A DNA stretch of 16,324 bases from CAZNDN01 sp964571815 (GTDB lineage: Bacteria; Fibrobacterota; Chitinivibrionia; Chitinivibrionales; WJKA01), in the NCBI GenBank assembly GCA_964571815.1, contig CAZNDN010000093.1, positions 1-16,324 of the forward strand, in the 5' to 3' direction. This document shows, one piece after another, positions 1-5,948 of the stretch (position 1 is the stretch's first letter; each line of letters begins with the position of its first letter). The notes beneath the pieces were generated by a model. It was given only the letters and a program-made list of their open reading frames with translations, was not told where the DNA came from and did not search any database. The translations under genes and the position numbers were made by a program.

Positions 1-381
1 GGCGGGTCCGACAGTAACATCCTCTCGCCTGCTCATGTCGTGCAGAACACGCCTGAAGCCTATCATGGTTTGTTCAACGTATTTAACCTGGTACAAATCC
101 AGATCGTGCATTCCGGTCTTCAGCTTCTTGTTCATCTCTTTGAGACCGGACGACAGTTCTTTCCGTATGGCTTCCTTGTCCGTATCACCGGTCTCGTATG
201 CAGCAACGGCATTGTCCAGCTCGCCCTCGATTTCTGAGATTCGAACAAGAACTCCCCGCCCCCTGGCGCGAATCTTGTCTTCGCGTGACTCTCGGAGTCG
301 TGCGGCCAGGGTCCAGGCGACGGATGTGACAAGTATACCAACCGTGAATCCAAGTATCGCAGGTATGACACTCTCGTACAT
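1..381 (-). CDS. Membrane-anchored coiled-coil protein of unknown function, C-terminus cut by window edge
   Basis: The frame runs from an ATG at 379-381 to the left edge without a stop, giving 127 residues. A GGAA-type ribosome site lies about 8 nt upstream, and a promoter-like pair sits at 440-476. Residues about 5-26 form one hydrophobic segment (VIPAILGFTVGILVTSVAW within it), so the protein probably has an N-terminal membrane anchor. The rest is charged and predicted helical (SEIEGELDNAVAAYETGD, then a Lys/Glu-rich stretch), which suggests a cytoplasmic coiled coil. No family is recognised. The gene is transcribed away from the GlgA-like gene's 3' end and is probably its own transcription unit. 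The function is unknown. The coding call rests on the ribosome site, the anchor-plus-helix composition and the uninterrupted frame. Confidence 0.7.
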   Translation of the reverse strand, partial: MYESVIPAILGFTVGILVTSVAWTLAARLRESREDKIRARGRGVLVRISEIEGELDNAVAAYETGDTDKEAIRKELSSGLKEMNKKLKTGMHDLDLYQVKYVEQTMIGFRRVLHDMSRREDVTVGPA

Positions 382-439
382 AAGGTCGTTCCTTTCCCCG
401 TTGGTGTGTCCCCCCGACTCTGCGTGCAAGGGTCAATTG

Positions 440-476
440 ATTATATAGTATACAACCCCAGTAGGCTCGCCTTCAA
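440..476 (-). promoter_or_regulatory. Putative sigma70-type promoter for the left-edge gene
   Basis: Read on the minus strand there is TTGAAG (471-476), an 18-nt spacer and TATACT (447-452). A second, perfect TATAAT lies at 440-445. This is the only AT-rich patch between the stop of the GlgA-like gene at 478 and the ATG at 381, and it leaves a leader of roughly 50-60 nt. It is a sequence match only; which of the two -10 elements is used cannot be told. Confidence 0.5.
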
Positions 477-477
477 G

Positions 478-2303
478 CTACCGCCGGCCGGCGGAGCCGT
501 CTCTGGAGCAAACATCATCATACACGCGGCGATACATGCGTACGGTGGTGCGCCAACCAAGCCCCGACAAAAGGGAAGCCCCGTTATGCATCAATTCCGC
601 GTAACGTTCCGGTGAGCGATAGATTTCAATACTCTTCTCCAGCGCCCGAGCGGCGGCGTCGACCATTGCACGATACACCCCGTAGCGCGGTCTCTCATGC
701 AATGGAACCTTCAACAGATCACGCCATTCATCCCGCACCGGCATCCCGGATACGTTTTCCCTGAATAGTATGCCCGACGGGCCGGCATGCCGGAAGGAAT
801 TGACCAATCCACGGTAGTACGAGGGGAGCTTCAGGCTCTTCCCGTCAACCGGGTGTACCTGGCTCAGCAGTCCTCCGGTCGCTCTGCCGACAACCGGCGT
901 TCCATGCAGCAGTCCCTCCGAAGCGGCACCGAAGGGCTCGTACAATGAGGGCATAAGGAGGTATGAAGCTCCCCGCATCACGGTGCGAAACATCGTTGAA
1001 GGCATTCGGACGGGTCGAATCGCGATATCGCCTTTCATCTCATGGGCGATTGAAGCAAAGAACTCCAGGTTTCTCTCTTGTCCGGTATCCGCGGCAAGAT
1101 CCGACGGGCAAAACAGCAGCTTGATTTTTCCCTTTCCAATACGTTTCACTGCATGGAATACGACATCAAAACCCTTTTGCGACAGGTCCATGCGGCCGGC
1201 CATGAAAAGCAGCGGACAACCCCGCCGCCGGCCCTTTCGGTACTCCAGGGTGCCGATGCTTCCGGGCCCGTCCATCTCGCCCATCACCTCCCGAAGCTGG
1301 GCTTCACACGCCCTTTTCCGTTCCAGAAGGTATCGATAAGGAGCCTTCTGCTTCGCTGCTGCCGGCTCGCCGGCCAATTCATCGGGGCGAACGAACGCAC
1401 CGCTTTCGATTCCCACAGGTGCCTTTTCGGCGAAACACTCCTGCAGGTGTCCCGCGAAGACCGCCTTCAGGAGCGGGTCATGCCGCAGCTCTACGGCAAA
1501 CGGCTTGCTCACCGTAGTCAGGGCTCCGTCGATACGAGGTATGCAGCATTGAAGGATTGTCTCCCGGGCCGGGCATCCTTCCAGGAACCGCTTCCGCAGC
1601 CGCGACGAAACGGGGAAATCGAAACAGTTGTGCAGCGTCATCACCGAACGGGGAGAGCGAAGAATCCCGGCCCGTGCAGCCCGTCTCGAAGCAGGTGCAA
1701 TAGGTGCGGTTTCCCAGTCGTTGGCATGAAAAACAACCGACCCACGTACGCCAAGGCGTGCCAGGACATCGGGAACGGCCGCGCAGAAGAAGAGCGAATC
1801 GTACAGCAGCTCAGTTGGGTCGGCGTAGCTGTAAGGATTTCCGCCGGTCCGGAACCTGTCGCGGATGTCGAGATGGTACGTGGCAACGGAGACGTTTTTC
1901 TCCTGATAGCAGGTTACTTCAAGATACCCACCACCGCATTCGAAACGAAGCCCGTGAAAACAACAGCGGAATTCTCCATTCCGCTGGGCAGTCCGCACGG
2001 CCGGGTGATGGCGATGAAAGGGGGTTATCAAGAGCACTCGCTCCCCGGCATCGCTGAGGAATTGCGGCAGCAGTCGTGTTGTGGTACCCAGGCCGCCCAC
2101 GGATGCCAGCCGATTCTCCCACGACAAGAANNNNNNNNNNNNNNNNNNNNNNNNNNNNNNNNNNNNNNNNNNNNNNNNNNNNNNNNNNNNNNNNNNNNNN
2201 NNNNNNNNNNNNNNNNNNNNNNNNNNNNNNGTGTTGTGGTACCCAGGCCGCCCACGGATGCCAGCCGATTCTCCCACGACAAGAATACTACGGTTCGCTG
2301 CAC
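478..2303 (-). CDS. GlgA-like (GT5-type) glycogen/starch synthase family glycosyltransferase, interrupted by a false assembly gap
   Basis: The start is GTG at 2301-2303, with GGAGG at 2314-2318 ten nt upstream. The frame is interrupted by 100 Ns (2131-2230) flanked by a 55-bp exact duplication. Removing 155 bp keeps the frame and gives 556 residues, a little above the usual length for the family. GlgA-type landmarks, numbered after collapse: GGLG near 18-21, HANDWETAP near 141-149, TLHNCFDFP near 171-179, TTVSKP near 211-216, AGRMDLSQKGFDVV near 317-330, and LLMPSLYEPFGAASEG near 397-412 followed by ATGG. GT-B enzymes of this type transfer glucose from a nucleotide sugar to a growing glucan. 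Oddities: the Lys of the N-terminal K-x-G-G-L motif is Ser here (S-V-G-G-L), and there is a loosely conserved insert near 250-310. The donor sugar is therefore uncertain. It is the last gene after priA and the UPF0104 gene on the same strand. Confidence 0.85.
481..494. repeat. 14-bp perfect GC palindrome at the 3' end of the GlgA-like gene
   Basis: CCGCCGGCCGGCGG is identical to its reverse complement and covers the last codons just before the stop at 478-480. It could form a strong hairpin in the mRNA, but no T-run follows on the minus strand, so it is not a standard intrinsic terminator. It may simply reflect GC-rich Arg/Gly/Ala codons. Confidence 0.4.
2076..2285. other. Scaffold gap (100 N) flanked by an exact 55-bp duplication: assembly artefact
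   Basis: Positions 2076-2130 and 2231-2285 are identical over all 55 bases and sit directly on each side of a run of exactly 100 Ns (2131-2230). Two contigs ending in the same 55-mer were apparently scaffolded instead of merged. Collapsing the copies restores a continuous GlgA-like reading frame in which the first 24 residues read directly into RLLPQFLSDAGERV, as expected for the family. The true sequence is thus probably 155 bp shorter here. Confidence 0.92.
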
Positions 2304-2552
2304 CGCGCCCTTTCCTCCACTTGTCTATTTAACCGCTCAACCCCGGCCACCTTTTCGGATGCCGGGCAATGCGGCTTCTCCCGATTCCGCAGAGGCCTCA
2401 CCCTGCCTGTCCCCAACCGCGGTTTAACCCGTGCGGAACGCTGAAGCTCTCCGGCGCATACTATACGGATTGTCGGACATGACACCGCCGGAAGAACGGA
2501 AAGTGGACAAACAAGGCAAGAAAAATACATCCCGCCTTCCGCCTTCTCTCCA
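2304..2552. other. 249-bp intergenic region between the UPF0104 and GlgA-like genes
   Basis: No convincing gene is seen. On the minus strand there is an 18-codon ORF beginning ATGTCCGACAATCCG, but it lacks a clear ribosome site and has no recognisable product. A TATAGT hexamer in it has no matching -35 element. The GGAGG ribosome site of the GlgA-like gene lies at 2314-2318. Whether the downstream gene has its own promoter here or is read through from upstream cannot be decided. Confidence 0.4.
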
Positions 2553-3509
2553 TCAGTCGGCCCGTTTCCTCCCTTCCACCCACTCCCATACCAATCCCGC
2601 AAGTGCCGGAAGCGCTATGTTGACAACAAGAATCGTAAGTGAAGCTCCGAGGCAGGTACGCCGAAGCACACCGGCGAGAACGCCCCCTTTTTGCCCCCCC
2701 AGGAAGAGTGCAAATGCGAACTCACGAATGCCCATATTTGCAACCGTAAAAGGGAAAAACACCATAAGCGCAAAGGCCTTTGCCGCCGCCGCTATCCCTT
2801 CCAGGAGACCGGTGCCTCCCAGCATCGCGAAGAGAACCGCCGACTGCAGAAGCAGGAGACTGTGCGCAAACAGCGAAATCCCCACGATGCGTCTTCCCCC
2901 GACGCTGTGAATTCTCGGCATTATCCCGCCAATTGCGCGTACCTGACTCCGGAATCCCGATTTTCGCTCTCCGCCTTTGGTTCCTTTTCCCCTGGTGATC
3001 ACGTACGTGCCCGCAACCGCTGCCAGAGCAGTCCCCACGGTCAGCAAACGCTCGAAAGGTACCCCACCGGTACCCCCGTCCCCCGTACTCAACAGCAACG
3101 CCGCGGCTCCGAACACCGACGTAGCATAAATGATGCAGAGTTTGTCGACGATCGCCGCGTCGACCGTGTCCAGTTTTCGCGAAGGGTCAAGCTCCAGCCC
3201 CCGAAGTACCTCGGCGAGACGGGCGGGAGAAACGAACGCCAGCGTATGGCCCCAGAGAAGGGTCCTGAGCACATCCGTCCCTTTCGCCGCAACCTCCGCT
3301 TCCCTGAGAATCAACGACCATCTCCAGGCCTGCAGCGCCAATCGCGCGACGGCCAGTACGACAACTGCAAGCAGGGGGAAAAGATGCATGGATCCGGCAA
3401 TGATACCGAAATCGTGCCGTTCCAGACTCCGGTTGGCCACATAGACAAACAGTGCACTCACACCGAGTTTCGCCAACCACTGGATTATTTTTCTTTTGCG
3501 CTTCCACAT
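2553..3509 (-). CDS. UPF0104 / lysylphosphatidylglycerol synthase transmembrane-region family protein
   Basis: This is a 318-residue polytopic membrane protein with about seven to eight hydrophobic segments (near 14-28, 44-68, 85-97, 125-142, 155-172, 208-230, 236-260 and 285-312) and a basic N-terminus (MWKRKRK). Two family-type signatures are visible: SPARLAEVLRG near 95-105, matching the usual T/SPGR-hGE-hhR pattern, and FPFTVANMGIREFAFALFLG near 253-272, matching the usual PhShxGhGhRE pattern. Relatives include the integral membrane half of MprF-type proteins and stand-alone UPF0104 proteins. Proposed roles concern lipid or glycolipid modification or translocation; substrate unknown. There is no aminoacyl-transfer domain. 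The ATG at 3507-3509 is fixed by an in-frame TGA two codons upstream; its own ribosome site is weak. The gene begins 58 bp after priA on the same strand, so an operon is likely. Confidence 0.85.
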   Translation of the reverse strand: MWKRKRKIIQWLAKLGVSALFVYVANRSLERHDFGIIAGSMHLFPLLAVVVLAVARLALQAWRWSLILREAEVAAKGTDVLRTLLWGHTLAFVSPARLAEVLRGLELDPSRKLDTVDAAIVDKLCIIYATSVFGAAALLLSTGDGGTGGVPFERLLTVGTALAAVAGTYVITRGKGTKGGERKSGFRSQVRAIGGIMPRIHSVGGRRIVGISLFAHSLLLLQSAVLFAMLGGTGLLEGIAAAAKAFALMVFFPFTVANMGIREFAFALFLGGQKGGVLAGVLRRTCLGASLTILVVNIALPALAGLVWEWVEGRKRAD

Positions 3510-3512
3510 TTC

Positions 3513-3533
3513 TCAACCACCGTTTCTTCTCAC
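3513..3533 (-). CDS. Six-codon leader ORF preceding the UPF0104 gene
   Basis: A strong GGGAGG (3540-3545) is followed after 6 nt by GTG (3531-3533), then AGA AGA AAC GGT GGT and TGA (3513-3515), giving M-R-R-N-G-G. The stop is followed by GAA and then the ATG of the membrane protein, all in the same frame. The best ribosome site of this junction therefore serves the mini-ORF, not the annotated gene. Likely readings are translational reinitiation across TGA-GAA-ATG, or a true GTG start broken by a nonsense change or base error. Expression is not shown by the sequence. Confidence 0.4.
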   Translation of the reverse strand: MRRNGG

Positions 3534-3567
3534 GAATTACCTCCCGGGCCGTTGGAGCAGGGTCCCA

Positions 3568-5775
3568 CTAGAGCATTCCTACAGGATCTACGTCAACAAT
3601 CAGTTTCATCCCCCCGGGAAGCCGGCCGGCCGCGCTTCGAATCTTGAGGGCACTTCGCTGCAGCACTGTCGGCCGTTTTGACTTCACAACAAAGGCGTAT
3701 CGGAACGCATCGCCGATTCTGCTCAGAACGGCCGGGGACGGCCCCAGAAGCGTGGCTTCGGAACTCCTCCCCACACCTGTTCGGGCCAGTCGGCCGATAG
3801 TGCGCTTCACCGCTTCTTCATCCGGCCCCGAGACCACAACCCTTATCATCCTGCCGAACGGAGGATATCCCAGAGTCTTCCGTGCATGCAACTCCTCCGA
3901 ATAAAACCTTTCGAAGTCATGTTCCGCGGCACAGACCATTGCCGTATCTTTGGGGAAGTAGGTCTGGATTACTACCTCGCCCTGATCATCCTCCCGTCCG
4001 GCCCTCCCGGCAACCTGAGCCAGGAGGTGAAACGTCCGTTCCGAGGCCCGGAATTCGGGGATATGCAAGCCGATGTCGGCCTGAAGCACGCCCACAAGCG
4101 CAACGCCGGGGAAATCCAGCCCCTTGGCCACCATCTGGGTTCCCAGCAGGATGTCGGCCTCCTTGCGGGCAAATTTCTCGAAAAGCGCCACGTGAGCGCC
4201 CCTGCGACGGGTCGAGTCCTGATCCATCCTCAAGATCCTCGCCCCGGGGAATTCTTCATGCAGCGCATCTTCCGCCTTCTGAATAGCCGTTCCCCGGTAC
4301 GTCAGGTGGTCCCCGCCGCATTGCCGGCAGAGCGTGGGTGCCGGCTGCTCGAAACCGCACTGGTGACAGCGGACACAGTGTCCGGTTCGATGGTATTTGA
4401 GTTTTACGGAGCAATGGGGACATTCGTAGGTATGTCCGCACTCTTTGCAGATAAGCGCCACCGAGAAACCCCGACGATTCAGCAGCAATATGATCTGCCG
4501 GCCGTTGTGCAGTGCCGTTTCGATACGTTCACGAAGGAGTCCGGAAAGGATGGACCAGTTTCGGAGCCGGCGTTCCTCGGTCATGTCCACCAGCGTTACC
4601 CGGGGAAGCGTGGCGGGTCCATAGCGCCGATCAAGGGTAAGCAGCCGGTACTTCCCGCCGAGCGCGTTGTAGTAGCTTTCCATGCTCGGCGTCGCGCTTC
4701 CCAGAACGACGACGGCTCCCTGCCGGCGACCGCGCATGACCGCAACATCGCGCGCATGATAGCGCGGATCCATTTCTCCCTGCTTGTAGCTCCCGTCATG
4801 CTCTTCGTCCACAACAATCAATCCCACATTCGACATCGGTGCCAGAATCGCGCTCCGGGCGCCCACCACCAGTCTCCTGGCACCCGACACCACTTCCTCC
4901 AGACTGTCCCTTCGCCTGCCTTCCGACATCCTGCTGTGCATCACGGCGACCACGTCACCGACCACGCTTCGAAACCGCTGTATTGTCTGCGGAGTAAGCG
5001 ATATCTCCGGCACAAGTATGATTGCGCCTTTTCCCGCCTCAAGTGCGCGTCTGGCAAGTTCGGCATACACGAAAGTCTTCCCGCTTCCGGTCACCCCGTG
5101 CAGAAGGAAGGGCGACGACGGTCGTCCCATGTGCGCGGCCACGGTTTCGACTACTTCCTTCTGGCGCGGGCTCAACGTGAGATCCCTTCGATCGGCACTC
5201 ATCGAAAGCTCCTCCGACCGACGAGAAACCGTCTCCCATCGCTTCTCCAGATATTTCTTCCGGCACAGGGTATCGAGCATGTGGGAACTGACGCCCAGGG
5301 ATTCTCTCAACCCCCGGGTCGTGGGCGGCTCGACCCCGGCGCCGGCAATGTCGTGAAGCGCTCTGTTCTGAGCCGGTGTCAGTTCGCCGGTTTCATCCTC
5401 TTTGCCGGTTATCCTGTAGGCACGCACCCTCTTGGGCCCCACCTCGACGATACCTTTTCGAACAAACGGTCTGAAAACCTTGCCCAGCTCGCACTGATAG
5501 TAGGAGGCAATCCATTCGTAGAGGCCGACCAACGACCGTCGCCCTTCCTCCCACCCGCCGCTCCTGACCTCCTTCACCTCTTTGAGCGGCCCGTGGCGGG
5601 AGTGGTCTCGAAGGACAACCGCAACCCCCCAGAGGCTGCGTCCGCGCAGATCAACCAGCACAGGCGTGCCCTCCGCGAGCCTGCCCCGAAATCGCTCGGG
5701 AATCTCATAGTCGTAAATGCCCGGTGCGGCATTCGGGAAACCGACACCGACCACCTGAGCAGTATGCGGATTCAT
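3568..5775 (-). CDS. priA: Primosomal protein N' (replication restart helicase PriA)
   Basis: The 735-residue product is full length for PriA and ends in the typical VDVDP tail. It is a 3'-5' superfamily 2 helicase that recognises stalled forks and starts reloading of the replicative helicase. Visible in order: N-terminal DNA-binding domain (1-100, starting AQVVGVGFPNAAPG and YDYEIPE), Walker A GVTGSGKT (227-234), DEEH box (323-326), GSATPS (359-364), the zinc region with C443, C446, C452, C455, C470, C473, C483 and C486 spaced as in known PriA proteins, GTQMVAKGLDFP (545-556), and ERTFHLLAQVAGRAGR (579-594). All eight zinc cysteines are present. The frame stays open 56 codons upstream, but homology begins at the ATG at 5773-5775, where the ribosome site is weak. 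The gene heads the group priA, UPF0104, GlgA-like, and is divergent from the FapA-family gene. Confidence 0.97.
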   Translation of the reverse strand: MNPHTAQVVGVGFPNAAPGIYDYEIPERFRGRLAEGTPVLVDLRGRSLWGVAVVLRDHSRHGPLKEVKEVRSGGWEEGRRSLVGLYEWIASYYQCELGKVFRPFVRKGIVEVGPKRVRAYRITGKEDETGELTPAQNRALHDIAGAGVEPPTTRGLRESLGVSSHMLDTLCRKKYLEKRWETVSRRSEELSMSADRRDLTLSPRQKEVVETVAAHMGRPSSPFLLHGVTGSGKTFVYAELARRALEAGKGAIILVPEISLTPQTIQRFRSVVGDVVAVMHSRMSEGRRRDSLEEVVSGARRLVVGARSAILAPMSNVGLIVVDEEHDGSYKQGEMDPRYHARDVAVMRGRRQGAVVVLGSATPSMESYYNALGGKYRLLTLDRRYGPATLPRVTLVDMTEERRLRNWSILSGLLRERIETALHNGRQIILLLNRRGFSVALICKECGHTYECPHCSVKLKYHRTGHCVRCHQCGFEQPAPTLCRQCGGDHLTYRGTAIQKAEDALHEEFPGARILRMDQDSTRRRGAHVALFEKFARKEADILLGTQMVAKGLDFPGVALVGVLQADIGLHIPEFRASERTFHLLAQVAGRAGREDDQGEVVIQTYFPKDTAMVCAAEHDFERFYSEELHARKTLGYPPFGRMIRVVVSGPDEEAVKRTIGRLARTGVGRSSEATLLGPSPAVLSRIGDAFRYAFVVKSKRPTVLQRSALKIRSAAGRLPGGMKLIVDVDPVGML

Positions 5776-5840
5776 CGAAGAAAGAACTTGACCGCCGTTC
5801 GGAGGCGCGTTATTATTTAGATGGATATCTCTCTCGTCGA

Positions 5841-5868
5841 TTGAGCGAGGCAAACGACACTCTATAAA
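5841..5868 (+). promoter_or_regulatory. Putative promoter of the FapA-family gene
   Basis: TTGAGC (5841-5846), a 16-nt spacer and TATAAA (5863-5868) lie in the AT-rich stretch between the divergent priA and FapA-family genes. The predicted leader is about 75 nt. A priA promoter should lie in the same interval on the other strand, where an AT-rich TAAATAATAAC stretch is present, but no convincing -35 partner was found. Confidence 0.45.
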
Positions 5869-5948
5869 ATTAATTCCTCGGTCGCGATTCCCCGTCTTCG
5901 GGCCCCCGACCGCAGCAAACGTTGTTTCCCGAAAGTGAGGCATCCCGG

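Noticed and set aside
2431..2490. 18-codon ORF upstream of the GlgA-like gene (minus strand)
   Set aside because: It has no good ribosome site and no regulatory codon pattern, and its position in a GC-rich gap makes chance likely.
3886..5820. 644-codon open frame on the plus strand
   Set aside because: It lies entirely opposite priA, which has all its catalytic motifs and zinc cysteines. The antisense product has no recognisable motif; long antisense frames are expected in GC-rich genes.
5776..5943. 56-codon upstream extension of priA
   Set aside because: The added residues do not resemble PriA, overlap the promoter region of the divergent gene and precede the start of homology at ATG 5775.
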